This document shows, in pieces, positions 44,124 through 56,573 of a stretch of 64,000 bases of DNA (positions within the stretch are counted from its first letter, which is position 1; every line of letters starts with the position of its first letter). The notes below the pieces were generated by a model that saw nothing but the letters and a program-made list of their open reading frames with translations, did not search any database and had not been told where the DNA came from. The translations under genes and the position numbers were made by a program. The stretch comes from Ascidia mentula (taxonomy: Eukaryota; Chordata; Ascidiacea; Phlebobranchia; Ascidiidae): contig OX387198.1 in the NCBI GenBank assembly GCA_947561715.1, forward strand, positions 248,001-312,000, in the 5' to 3' direction.

Positions 44124-45850
44124 GCACAAGTACTGTATACATGGGTCATTGGGCAATAAGCTACACTATATAATTAACAAACTACAAATAATTACCTTCT
44201 AACCTGGGAATTACAAAATGAACCAGTTTGTGTTTGGATAATAAACATCACAATGCTGTTCACATTCAGTTTGACAACATTTGTATATCAAGCATCCTTG
44301 CATGCAAAGAACCTGCAGCAAAAATATAAGTTACAAATGGTTGCTGAATAAGTTATGTTGATTCCAACAGAAAAACTATGCTCTTCAATTTAGAACAAAT
44401 ATGACAACAGCTATGGCTGGCACACAAGGTGATAATTTGATGAAACACCAAATAATTTATGAATTTATGTTTCAATGCCATATATCTGACCCCTGAAAAA
44501 AGGCTGCTGTCAAACCTAAGGTTACTCGATCAATTTAATTCCACATTAATAAAAGTACAACATAGTTTATGACTTCACAAAGTACATATAGAATCCGGTA
44601 CCACTTAACATACTGCGTCACACGATATCGCTTGGTTGCAAGCTTATGAGGTCCCAATTTGTGTTGTCTGATCTCAATGTTAAGGGTATGTCGTCTATAT
44701 AGAAAAATGTACAGAGTTAATTAGGTTTGAGCTCCACCTCACTAGGAAAAGAGGACTTACTGCAAAGAAGACGGTAATAAACATTACGTTACTGACAAAC
44801 ATATTACAATTTAAAATAGACTTCTTGCATAAAGTTAACGTACTTTCTTCTTCCAACGTTTGTTCTGCCACACAGAAAGACTTTATCAGGGTTTGGTACC
44901 AATCTCATTCAGTTTGACAACATTTGTATATCAACCATCCTTGCAAATAATCTGCAGCAAAAACATAAGTTCCAAAAGTTGAATAAAATGGTGGATTCCA
45001 ACAGAAAAACTATGTACTTAAAAACAAACTATGACAGGGTTATGGCACAAGAGGTGATAATTTACCAATTTATGTTTCTATGCGAAGTCAAATCAAATCA
45101 TGTTTATTTTGCGAAAAAAAGCAACTACGCAGATGAACAATATACAAGGAAATGAAATGGCATGGGTACCGATAAAACCATAAAGGTTATCGAGTCAAGT
45201 GCCCATAGAAGTCATTAACATTATGAGATAATTTGTATAAACTGACCTGCTGTGTTCAAAAGCAGTCCTGAAGGTAACTTGCACATTTAAACCGAAAACG
45301 CTTGATCATGTTTGGGACAAAGCCGTCTGCTTTTTTGAAGCAAAAGTTTTATCAAATATGTGCTTTGATTTGGAATATATAACCTCTCTTTCAAAGTTAG
45401 TGAAATATCCATTCTTACCCTAATGATTTAACATTGACTGCTCCCGATTTGCATTCTGAGGAAAAATGATGTACTCATCAAGTCAGTGCATTTATTTTCA
45501 TGTATATTAGCAATTTGAAACATAAAACATTATTTTTTTTGGAATACCAAATAAATCACAAAAAAGTATATAACTGTTTCAACAGGAATCATATATATGT
45601 AAGTTGCATATGATATGTATATGCACCATTGATAGAAGAGGCTCTTCTGGAACCCGAGTACTTAGTACCATAAAGTATTGATGCGCTAATAGAATATTTA
45701 ACACAATAACAGTAAATTAAGTTAATTTATCGTGTAATAATTTGTCAACTACTAACTCTTTACACAAACGCAAACTTTTAAACAAGGGTGCCATCTTATC
45801 TGAATAGCTTTGGGGAAACCCCACCTAAATTGTTGGAATTGGCGAAGGGA
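44124..45850 (+). other. Intergenic stretch, unit 2
   Basis: This is collinear with 15,554-17,320 of unit 1 but with about 550 bp extra near 44,280-44,830; the words CAGTTTGACAACATTTGTAT and CATCCTTGCA occur on both sides of the extra part (44,264 and 44,915), consistent with an internal duplication. No gene, RNA or bounded element was recognised. Confidence 0.45.
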
Positions 45851-45862
45851 ATGGATTTCTGT

Positions 45863-48125
45863 CACTGATCTCTATAAACACTGGATTGCGCATCTCACTG
45901 TGACGCATGAATGATTTTTGAAGCAAATTGAAAGACGCGGCCGCCATCTTGGAAGGTCCAACTTCCCGTGCAGAAGGCATTGGAGAGGGTGATTTTAGGA
46001 TTAGAAAAAGTAGTATAGCGGTAATTTACGGATTATCCCTAATTTCTACCGTAGAGGAGTATGTAAGCATTGTTCAAAAATATGGATTTCTAAAGTTGCT
46101 GTGCAGTTGGCTGCGGAAAAAGAAAACAGAAACAATCGTGGGGTAAGCACACATCACAATCAGCATTGGAAAGGTAGTCGAAAATATTTTAAAGTGGTTA
46201 AAATTGTACCATACATACTTTAAAAAGCTAGTTGGAAGTAAAATGATCGATTTTATTGTTAAAAACAGATTTCCCTCTAACGAAGTACAAAGAAATATGT
46301 TTTTTTTTACAAGACTGGATACATTCATTTATCAAGATGGCTAGAAGGAAAGAATATATTGTTCCTATAGGCTTATTATTTTTTTCCCCAAAAAAATTTA
46401 GAAAATAATTGGCTCCAGTCCACAATATCGTTATGCAGTATTCTAAATTTAAAAGGAAATTGGCAGGAAAAGGGCCAGCCTCCGCAATCTTTAACAAATA
46501 AGAAATGTCTAGGTGACTGCACAAAGTTCATGGCCTTGTTCTTAGACCACCATGTTTTAATCCAAACCAAACAGAAACAAGTCCTATAAAAACAACAGGT
46601 AATATTTACAGTTTTGCTTTAAAAAAACTAACTTGATGTATTTTTTTGGGTTAGGTTTTTATGTTTTACTTTAGTGAGCTACCCAAACATAGCCTACACT
46701 TAGCCAATATAGAACCTAAAGTTACAGAGAAATTGGTGTAGCCTGCTAAGATCAGAAATTGCTAAAAAAATGTAAAGCAACAATTTTTCACACTAATTTT
46801 GGGGATTTTAAGATTTATGATTCTCTTACTTTGCTATTGAATCTTCAGATTAAAAGGGCCTTGCGCTGGCCATGTACATTTTCTGGGAAAACTGCATTCA
46901 CGGGGCATGTTTGCTGTTGGCATTTTTGTGCAATAAAAAAATGTTTTTTGTTTATATCATAACATTCTGTGGAGATCTATCTGCAGCTCACACAATTCTG
47001 TGGGGATATTGTATTTTTTGTGCTTGGTGAACTGGATCATTTTCTTTTTGTATCATTCCTTCTGTAGCTGGTGGTTTTGTGAATAAACAAACAAGTCTGT
47101 AGTTGTTTCATTGCTTTCTTTTAATAGCCAGTAAAATATTACAAATTTATATCACAACTTTCAAGACGGGAAAAATCTGTTAGATAATGAAAGAGAATAT
47201 GTAAAACAATATATAGATAGATACAGTAAGTAGTGACTTGATGTTTAGCATGCTACCTTGCAGATACATGACAATGTATATTCTTTACATACAATGCTGT
47301 GGTTATGGATGTCATAGTTTTAAAAGGATTGCTGTTTCTTCGATACTACAAATCATTACCACAATGTTACAAACCTAAGAACATATAAATATACATGCAT
47401 TTACTGAAGATTGCCAAAAACAGCAGTTTAGTCAGATCTAGAACATGTAAATTGTAAAACACATCATCTTCTCAGAAGAAAAACAGCCATTCTTGTTGGT
47501 ATTCTTTTGCAATAGAACTAGTCCACAACAAAGTAAAATTCAAATATAATGCGATTACTTATAAATCCTAAATTGTCGTTTGGTACCAGTGCCGGTAGTA
47601 GAGGTATTAATTAGGTTTTGAAAAGGAATTTTTCTCAGTTGTTGTATTTCTGTCGTGGCCTACAGGTGCTTGATCTTGTTTGATCTAACTTCTGTCCTCT
47701 ACACTTGGACAGGATTCCGGTTGTTCAACAGGAATCGATTCAGTCCAAAATGGTCTCCAAAGTTTATTTTCCTGTAAACGGATGTAATTTCAATTACTAT
47801 TAGCTATTTCCTTACATACAAACCATAACCTGTTCTTCACGGTCACGACATAATACTGCAGTCCACAGCTTTGCGGATGTAAAATCACATTTGCAAACAA
47901 TTTTACATGCAACGAGCACTTGACGCATGAACAGCGAAGTCTTGTTTATTTTTCACACCTATCATTTTCATATTAAACAACCACAATGTCATTTACCCTT
48001 TCAAATTGACCGCACACTAATACTAACAAACCAGAAAGTTGGACCTTCCAAGATGGCGGCTGCGCCAATCAAATTGCTTCAATTTTGAGCGGAGTTGCGC
48101 TATCCAGTGTTCATAGAGATCAGTG
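45863..48125. mobile_element. 2.3-kb DNA transposon with ~110-bp inverted repeats, unit 2 only
   Basis: ATTTCTGT is duplicated at 45,855-45,862 and 48,126-48,133 (8-bp target duplication). The ends are imperfect inverted repeats of about 110 bp beginning CACTGATCTCTATRAACACTG. Both repeats contain GCCGCCATCTTGGAAGGTCCAAC, whose complement includes AAGATGGCGGC, a match to the YY1 consensus. Unit 1 has no element at the site (17,330). The interior has no transposase frame that I recognise; the plus frame at 45,928-46,146 starts inside the inverted repeat and is probably chance. An 8-bp duplication is shared by P, hAT and others, so the superfamily is open. Confidence 0.82.
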
Positions 48126-48339
48126 ATTTCTGTCGACCGAATATTAATCACTAACATCATTAAAAGTTGGCATTATTTCGCTCTTAACTCTTTTCACAAC
48201 TATGCGGACCAAACTAAGCTTATACCATCAGAAAACTTGTATAATATCTTTCAAACCACACCAAGATTGGTAAACTGGCTTAAGGACTTATACGGCAATT
48301 AAACCAAAGAAAATTCTGTTTTCAAGGTCCTCTGTAATA

Positions 48340-48745
48340 ATGCACCTTCCAAACTTTTCGCTTGTTTCCCAAAAACTGTTACTGGGTCTTGTGACTTACA
48401 TAGGGACCTAATATTCTTCAATAAGAATTATTGCCCCTGGATGAGACAGTACATGGCATGGATTTGTGGAGTCTCCTGGAAGATCTTGTGATTGCTTAGG
48501 CAATTTATATTCAGCAACTAACTTTGGTGTTGGATGAGTCTTAGTGATATGCCCAAAACTGGCTTAAATTCGCCCTAGCAACAAGACATGCACATGTGCT
48601 CATTCAACCGTAAAATTGACCACCATGCATCACTGACTGCTTTGTGACGTGCTACCTACCATTGTGACAGAGGATTGAACACATGCGTCCAAGTTTTCCA
48701 CCGGGGAAACTTATTTTAATAGAAATACCAATATGCGTCCTTAAG
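48340..48745 (+). mobile_element. Diverged relative of the TTAA MITE, unit 2
   Basis: This is the counterpart of 17,520-17,946, with the same right end (ACCAATATGCGTCCTTAA) and the CTCATTCAACCG block. The interior is shorter. It is present in both units, so it predates the duplication. Confidence 0.55.
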
Positions 48746-50597
48746 TGTGGGAGAATGGGTAGATGGTAAACTCAGGTCAATTCCACATAACGGTAGCGAA
48801 GAATTTATTTGCATTTCTACACAATACCACGACACTTTGTGTGCAAATATACGACATTACAAACCCACGTGACTCTACACACACGTGCACCGATGACGTC
48901 ACAATGACGTAATAAAGGATTCGACAATTAGTTTAGTGGAAAAACTCTGCAGACAGATTTCACAGTAGGAAAAGTTGTGTTGATTTGGTAAAGATTTATG
49001 TTCAGTGCTTTCAAGTGTGGAGAATTGCAAGAAAAGTCATGAAATGAGGAATTGCACGAAATAAATTGCACTCACCAACAATTACCCTAAAAATTCAAAT
49101 ATTATTCATCTTCTATATTTCTTATAAAAAATAAAACACAATATTTGCCATCCCCCGATAACGTGCAGATAATAAAAACGTTCTACATCTATTGTGACGC
49201 TTAAATATGACGTCACGGGGTAAGTTGAAATTATTCTCAAAAAAACGAAAGTAACAAAAAAACGTCAAAATGGACGACCACCGAATTTGTATGAGGTAAG
49301 AACGTATTCCCACCAAACACTACCCAGTCTTATTCACACAGATCGACAGAAACCGTGACGTCACAACATGATCACGTGATCGTTTGTCACGTGGTTGGTT
49401 GAACACAGATTACACAGTGAGCTATCGATGAAATTACACAAGAACAAGGAAACTATACAAAGGGTTGGGGGAGAAGCAGATTCAACAAAGTTTCCACTGT
49501 TTATCTCGAGTTTACAAAACACAAACTCCACGAACATCTTCTTTTACAACAACAAGTTATTTTAAAAACCTGCACGTCAACAACAATAGGTTGGTGAAGT
49601 TTAACAAACTGTCTTCACATAAACATATTTCTAACAACACGCAAACCGACTTACTACCACAGCACCAATCTATATGCGTCGTGGCAAGATCAACAGCACC
49701 ATCCAGCGGTAGGTATAATCGTATCAAACCAACCGCATGGTGGGGTTTCATCTGTCCGCGCGTCTCGCAGCAGCAACGCAAGAGAAGAGACAGAGCACAG
49801 CGTGACGACTTGAATTTGTGTATCGTCACCTCGTCGGTGTTGCGGTCTGTGACGTAACAATAACACATTCAGCGTTTGAAGAAAACCTTATGACGCAACA
49901 AAGGATTCTTACTGTATTCTTCGAGAATAAATATTCCCTTTACTGTGTTGCATTTGCGGATCGTTTTTAACCCGAGGAAAACCTGGGAAAGAAAACACGA
50001 TTTCTATGCCAGCCCACGTGCTTTTCAAGGTCATTTATCTCAAGGTTAATTGCAACAACTTTCAACAACTAAAAACAAATACGAGCAGATTCCACAAGAT
50101 TAAAAAAATAAAAAAATGTAGTGACGTCACAACAACATGCAAACATTCATTTGTGAAAAAATAAAATCTTCAGCAAAAAAATATAAACTTCTGTCCACCC
50201 ATTATCATCACAAACAACAAACAAAAAGACACAACAACAACAACAACAGGAATAATCGAGTCATGCTATACCTTGTTAACTCCCTGAAATACAAAAGGGC
50301 CGGGAAATTAAACAATAAAAATCACTCACAATTGAAGCAGTTTATCGCGTAATAATTTTACCACCAAGCTAGAAACAACAACAGGTTTTCAACAGTTTTC
50401 GGTTGTAATGTTACAGATTCGGAACACAATTATACAGGTTTGTAGCGTCGTACAACTGCACGCACTGCATCATTTAAATACAATCAGATAATTATGTGAG
50501 AACTTTAAGGTGGAAACTCCAGTGAATATTTAGCAAAGCAACACAAACAGCTCGATTCAATACAGAGGCAGCATTGGATAAAATGACCTCAAGTTAC

Positions 50598-50704
50598 CTG
50601 ACTGTTGATGAACTTTAGATTCACCCCATCCAAAGTGACCTGGAGTAACCCACATTCACCAGTTTTCATGTCTTGGATAGGGAATTCCCCGCCCAATTCC
50701 GGTT
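50598..50704 (-). CDS. MADD: MADD exon [13 protein letters not shown], unit 2
   Basis: This 107-bp exon reads [20 protein letters not shown], then [16 protein letters not shown], almost identical to the vertebrate C-terminal region. Its acceptor (TTGTCAACAG) and donor (GTAACT) are normal. The unit 1 deletion breakpoint falls inside this exon (50,660/50,661), leaving unit 1 with only the part after GEC. Confidence 0.88.
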
Positions 50705-51220
50705 CTGTTGACAATAATTAATGACGTCACTTTTTGTGATGTGGTTCGTTGGCATAGAAATCATATAAACTTAGTTCGCATCTTTATTGTTTTTGTGCCG
50801 GAACATTGAGAGGAAGTGACGTAATTAACAGACGACTCGTTTCAAATAGAAGAATAATGAAGGGGAATCACCGTTATGTCTCGCGGCAGCTTTTTCCATG
50901 GCTTCTTTGACGCAATGATACAACTCCCGACACTGAGTGAAAATAAGAACAAGGAAATTACACTGGGACACAAATTCGTCACCAAACCACAAGACTGTGT
51001 AACATAGAAATCTGTGCGAATGTTAACGGTTACGCATGATCAACCACCTGTTATTATTTGTTATATATTTGAACAGTTGCTAGACAACCTCCAGGGTATC
51101 CATGACAACACCACATTATTGCACAGATTTCTATGTTACATAAGCTTATATGTGGATGAAGTTTGGCGAGGACTCTGTGTTCTGATGTATTTTAACAAAA
51201 CACAAAACACTTGAACTCAC

Positions 51221-51385
51221 TTTCTTGGTGTAAAACTTGTTGAGTTGGGTTTCCTGACCTTTTCGTTGCCACAAGCAGAGAACTTTGGTTTTGGGGCAGA
51301 AAGTCATGTTAATCAACTTCTCCTACCACCACCGTTCACAAATCGTCCCAAACCCGCTTCGTAGGATGATCGCATCGTCGCATAC
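51221..51385 (-). pseudogene. MADD: MADD exon with in-frame stop, unit 2
   Basis: This is a 165-bp exon between GTTAAAAG and GTGAGT. It reads VCDDAIILRSGFGTICERWW, stop, [34 protein letters not shown]. Vertebrate MADD has Tyr at the stop ([20 protein letters not shown]). TAG at 51,323-51,325 is one base from a Tyr codon. The rest of the exon is well conserved, so the stop is recent, polymorphic or a sequencing error. The exon is absent from unit 1, so no second copy is available for comparison. Confidence 0.85.
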
Positions 51386-51575
51386 CTTTTAACATACAAC
51401 AAACTGGATGAGGGAAGCGTAAACATTTTGTGAATCTTTTGGTGAAAATTCGTGCAGGAATTCCTCGTTTACCCAAGAAATCCACAAGCGAAACAAAATA
51501 AACGTTTTGACGTGAAAAAAATTAGGAGATGACGTCACTATAGAATAAAGTCGACGTCATCAAGTAAATAGTAAC

Positions 51576-51752
51576 CTCCATAAACAAAACGTCTCCTGTT
51601 GTGTCGGTTCCAGCGTGGACCACGAATGATTGCTTCCTTATATGGCGACTTCCGATCGCGTTGCCATGGATACCCTGGAGGTTGTCTAGCAACAAATTCA
51701 CTTCCGCACTGTGGGACAACCCCACATGGGACTTCCCCAACAGACGTCGGAC
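51576..51752 (-). CDS. MADD: MADD exon [11 protein letters not shown], unit 2
   Basis: This 177-bp in-frame exon reads [20 protein letters not shown], then [20 protein letters not shown] and [19 protein letters not shown]. It matches the region following the death-domain-like part of MADD. Part of it (CAACCTCCAGGGTATCCATG) recurs at 51,078-51,107 in the intron as a short inverted copy. Confidence 0.88.
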
Positions 51753-51911
51753 CTGAACATAAGAGTTGGTGAAAAACTTGAAGTTGTTAATTTATTTTTC
51801 TACCTTCCGTTTAATGTCGTTGGTTGGGACGTTCATCATCACCATGTATGCGATGAGGTTGTAAAGCATTGTTGACAGAAGTCTGTCCTCGTCGTCCTCC
51901 AACCTCTCTCT

Positions 51912-52355
51912 AATATTTAGTTTTTTGCTTTCAACGAAAATATTTAAGACACAAAATATTCTGAAACTTTAAGCTGGTGTGTTGGTTTGTGTGCGGAACA
52001 CTCAACACCACAGAGTGGAACATGCCATGCTAGTGCGACACCAGGTGGCCATATTTACTCAGATTGAAGGTGGTTTCCAATGCAGCGCCCTCTAGCTGCA
52101 TGATGATTGAATGCTTTCCAGTCCCTTGGTGGCAGCAAAGAAAACAAGTAGGGAAACTTATTGGAAAAGTTTAAACAAATCAAATGTGGAATGGGAGATT
52201 CAGAAGCAAATTAAAAGTTTTCTAACTGGATTTCAGAGAATAAAGATAATAATAATAATAATTTAAATGCACTTATCCCTCACCAATACAAAGACTGCAT
52301 TTAAACAAAGTTTTAATATGAGCTTGTGACATCATAAGGATGCTGTGCACCAAAG
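51912..52355 (+). repeat. 444-bp perfect direct repeat, copy A
   Basis: Identical by eye to 53,028-53,471 (offset 1,116). It begins AATATTTAG immediately beside the 5' end of the MADD exon 51,804-51,909 and ends GTGCACCAAAG. It has no inverted ends, no TG...CA ends and no target duplication, so it is not an LTR. It lies where MADD exons are missing. It could be a very recent local duplication or an assembly error. Confidence 0.9.
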
Positions 52356-53027
52356 ATCATTGGATGAACTTCTTGTAAGAAGTGATTCAACTTAACTGAA
52401 CAATTTAATAAAATTGTGTGTTTTTACCACTGTGGAGAATTACACTCAAAACGTATGCTACAGTTTTAAAAGTTGGTATTTTTAACATTTAAAGCAGATT
52501 CATGCAGAATTATATTGAGTATCGAATATCGCATACACATAGTTTGCATCAACACTAAGCTGATTGTTTAAGTGCAAGAATCACTTTCATCCACATTCAC
52601 ATACTTCGCATTCAATAGTTCACAGTCTGTTAATTTCTACATGTCATGCACTTATGATTAGTTGGATGTTGTTTGCAAGCAGTTGCACAGATTCACAACT
52701 TACCATGTATTTAATCTATCAAAATTAGCTGGTTATCTATTATTGCAAGCTGGAGTATTAAATAAGATTTCCAGGTAGTGATTATGATGAAAGGTTGATT
52801 GATAACCTGTGGCTTGTGTTGCCAGGCAACCGATTAGTTTACAAACCCACATCGAGGCATACATCGGTAAAGTCACAAACAAATACATTGAACACATAAT
52901 GCTACTTGCACTTAATACACAAACATTTCAATTCTAAACTTGTATTTTAAGCAACTTTTTCCTATTCATTGGAAACATTTCATGTGGAAAATATTGTTGT
53001 CAACTTGAAAGGTTGTGATTATTTCAC

Positions 53028-53471
53028 AATATTTAGTTTTTTGCTTTCAACGAAAATATTTAAGACACAAAATATTCTGAAACTTTAAGCTGGTGTGTTG
53101 GTTTGTGTGCGGAACACTCAACACCACAGAGTGGAACATGCCATGCTAGTGCGACACCAGGTGGCCATATTTACTCAGATTGAAGGTGGTTTCCAATGCA
53201 GCGCCCTCTAGCTGCATGATGATTGAATGCTTTCCAGTCCCTTGGTGGCAGCAAAGAAAACAAGTAGGGAAACTTATTGGAAAAGTTTAAACAAATCAAA
53301 TGTGGAATGGGAGATTCAGAAGCAAATTAAAAGTTTTCTAACTGGATTTCAGAGAATAAAGATAATAATAATAATAATTTAAATGCACTTATCCCTCACC
53401 AATACAAAGACTGCATTTAAACAAAGTTTTAATATGAGCTTGTGACATCATAAGGATGCTGTGCACCAAAG
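53028..53471 (+). repeat. 444-bp perfect direct repeat, copy B
   Basis: This is the second copy of the repeat at 51,912-52,355, separated from it by 672 bp without recognised genes. Perfect identity contrasts with the few per cent divergence between the two large units, so it arose later than the units or in assembly. Confidence 0.9.
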
Positions 53472-54818
53472 TAATCTATATATTTGTCGGGAAATGCAGA
53501 CAGTTGCATTGATTGATGGACGAACTCAAATATGGAACGGTTTCTCAATAATTAGTTTTGTGAAAGTTTAAAGTTGTACCGAGCAATCCTTCGAAGAGAA
53601 AAACCCTCTCCTCATCCTCACTCATGTCCGAATCGATTTGGATCAACTTTCCGTTACGATATCGCAGGTCACATGACTTGTCATCGTTTAGTTCCGATGT
53701 AACACTTGTTTGTTCCTGCAAAGTTTATGATTTCCATAATTTGTTGGAATTTTAGAATAAATTATGAAAAAATCATTTTTATATTTGAAATGTTTCTAAT
53801 ATGTTTGAAACCTTTCTACTAAAAATTATGAAAAGTCAAATCCATCAGCAAACCTAAACAATTTGTGTTACATAAAAATCTTAGATTAAAAAATGTCAAT
53901 AATTTATCCATACATCTGTGAGTTGGGCTGGGACGCTATGAACACTGATGTTGTCACGGGAAGATTCACTTTTTTGTGTTGAGACTGAAATTGAACAAAA
54001 TATTTGAAGGCAGTTTCACCAAGATCCACAAATTACATCCAGTTAGCACAAGAATTACCACAACATATATTCAATCCCCAACATACAACAAATATGACTG
54101 AAGGTTTTACAACAATGGTTTCCAATCTTATTACGGCACCCCCTGGAGAAATTTAAAATATTTTGGTGGCAAACCAATGAACGAGGGCCACGAATGCAAC
54201 AATCAGCCTTTCTATCTGGTGGGGTTTTATCATAATAAGAATTTGATATAAAATTACATTGCTGGTAAGCACCTAGTGGCAGCATCCACTGAATCAACAT
54301 CATTCCCGTAAATCAAGGGATTAAAAGATTTGTCTTTTGATTCGTGAGATTTCATCCAAGGGGGAACATTTTCATTGCTTGTTTCGAAATTACGGAGATC
54401 GTGGATTGGGGGATTTAAACTCATGCTTGCAAGAGCCTGAAAACCAGAAGGTTTGAACACAAATTTCTGACAAGAGTTACAAGAAAAGAAAATCACCAAC
54501 TTAATCAACACAAGCTATAGCATAGTGTAATGGTATCACATGATTTTGACTGCAAAGTGCACAATGGTGTTATTCTATTTAACTTTATCCAAACCAGTTT
54601 AAAGTTAACTTAAATAAATCTCAACCTGTTTCAGATGAGTTTTAAGTGTGGTCGCTTCCGGTTCGGGCATTTTTGGCAAACTTTCCCCATTTTTCGGTGG
54701 AATCATCTGCATTTTAAGCACAAATATCCATTGTTTGTTTAAGTTTTCAACAAATGGAGAATTGTGACTTTATGTTAAAAATTCGGAAACATGTAAAGGA
54801 TCTTCATTCAAAACTTAC

Positions 54819-55064
54819 CTTATTAGCATCCAGATCAACTTTCCAAACGTCGGATGGAAAATGAAACTTTTTCTTTGCGCCAAAGAATGAACTTGGGACC
54901 CCGATGACGTACGGGGTCGGGGCAAGAAGAAGTTGCTCGGAACCTGGCATACACTGGGGTAGAAGGGGAATCACCGGAAACATGTATTGTAGGGGGTAGA
55001 GCATGCTGATGAGAGCCATGATGGACATCGAGAGTGCATTGTAATCCCGGGATACCAAGACAAC
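54819..55064 (-). CDS. MADD: MADD central DENN exon, unit 2
   Basis: This 246-bp exon reads [20 protein letters not shown], then [20 protein letters not shown] and [17 protein letters not shown], then [11 protein letters not shown]. It is the most conserved stretch of the DENN catalytic module and very close to human MADD ([20 protein letters not shown]-type). Acceptor and donor are normal. It is absent from unit 1, whose copy therefore cannot have exchange activity. Confidence 0.9.
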
Positions 55065-56441
55065 CTGAATATTCAAACTGTTAGTTAGGTGACGTTTGAC
55101 ATGCAACAATCGCACATGTCAAACTTTACTTGGACATTTGCCAACAAAAAAAATCAGAAAAAACAAAACAACTGTTGTTTGTAATGTTTGTTCATATATT
55201 CCCTGCTTCATGACCATCACAGGTGTTATAATATGAACCAGGGACACATTTTGTCAACAGCTTTAAACTAGACTTGCCATGGTTATGAATTATGCATAAA
55301 ACATAAAGGTGAGTGTTTGTGAGTTACCAAAGTTACAGCATTCACCTTGTAGTTTGGAACCTAAGACAGGTTTTTACTTTATATATGGGTGGATTTGATT
55401 TATATTTGATAAAGTGTTAATTTAAATTTTGGAAAACTTCATTTCATCCATAATTACACAAAAATTAAATTAATGTCAATAGAAAATCATTACAAGACGA
55501 TCTCAAAACATTATCTTAACGCAACTTTCTTGTTAATTTGTGACATTCTAAAAGTTCCCCCATCAAGTAAGACGTGGAACCTGACCATGTTAACATTAAT
55601 AATTGATGACAGAATATTCACTAATAGCAAGTACAAGTGCCTTTCATGAATCGCTTTCCTATAAAAAGTTAATACAAGTTGATCCGATAAGTTGAAACAG
55701 TGTACACTGCCCTAAATTCACTGAACATTTGCTTCTATGAAAAGTTAGGCATGACTTTTAAGTAATTGATTCATGTTCCACAATTGTAAACACTCAGAAT
55801 CGTGCGGTGTTGTCAAATACATTTTAGTTTCATCCAAATATGGATGGTGGTTAGTTGTGGGAAGTTATGTTGGAAATAAACCTTGCCAAGCTGTCGACAC
55901 CTGTGTTGGCAAACAGTGAAATGACGGCTGTTATGAGAAGGTTTGTTGAACAAACCAAACATTACATGGCAAATACTAGTTAACAAGCAATCCGGATACA
56001 ATCAACAGTTAAGATTGTGATGTCACAAAAGGAGGCAGTATTAGAACTATTAACTATTGATTATTGTTCATTCTTTGAGATTGACACAAAGCGCCTGTTG
56101 GCAAAAAATCAATAAAATTCTGTGTGTGGTGAATGCCATGCATTAGATTGTGCTTCACTGGTCAATAATCATTCCATCGCCTTTTACCAAGAAAACAAAT
56201 GCAAAATATTTAGAACAAAACGCTTGTGTCAATTCTGTCAGAGTAATACATGAAAAATCAAGCTCCTGGCTTGTTACGAAAATGTGGCTTCAATCAAGCT
56301 TGGCTGCGGTGCCACAGTAGCTTATGATCAAGATGAAGATTACCAAGTAAAAGTCTTGGATTAACAATGGGGTGATCTTGCAATGTCATTGGATACATTC
56401 CCTTAAATCAAAAAGTTATGTTTTTACAAATAAAGTCGTAC

Positions 56442-56573
56442 CTTATGCTCCAACATGACGGCTGAGATGACCTCCAAGCAGAGATCGATCCTGAGAAGTT
56501 CAAGAGGAAGATGAAGAGGAAAATCAAGGAGGGAGAGACGAGTTGGATCGGGAAGAGCGATCACCGATGGCGA
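56442..56573 (-). CDS. MADD: MADD exon [20 protein letters not shown], unit 2
   Basis: This 132-bp exon (44 codons, phase 0-0) begins [20 protein letters not shown] and continues HLPLELLRIDLCLEVISAVM, matching human [20 protein letters not shown]. It links the exon at 56,967-57,129 with the central DENN exon. The unit 1 deletion ends about 135 bp upstream of it, so unit 1 lacks it. Confidence 0.88.

Noticed and set aside
45928-46146. 72-residue frame near the left end of the 2.3-kb element as a transposase start
   Set aside because: It begins inside the inverted repeat, has no recognisable DNA-binding or catalytic motif, and stops soon.
46228-46524. 98-residue minus frame inside the 2.3-kb inverted-repeat element
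   Set aside because: It is rich in Phe, Asn and Lys as expected of AT-rich noncoding DNA, with no domain and no second copy to test conservation.
51912-53471. 444-bp direct repeats as the two LTRs of a small retroelement
   Set aside because: No TG...CA ends, no target duplication and no retroelement sequence in the 672-bp spacer.
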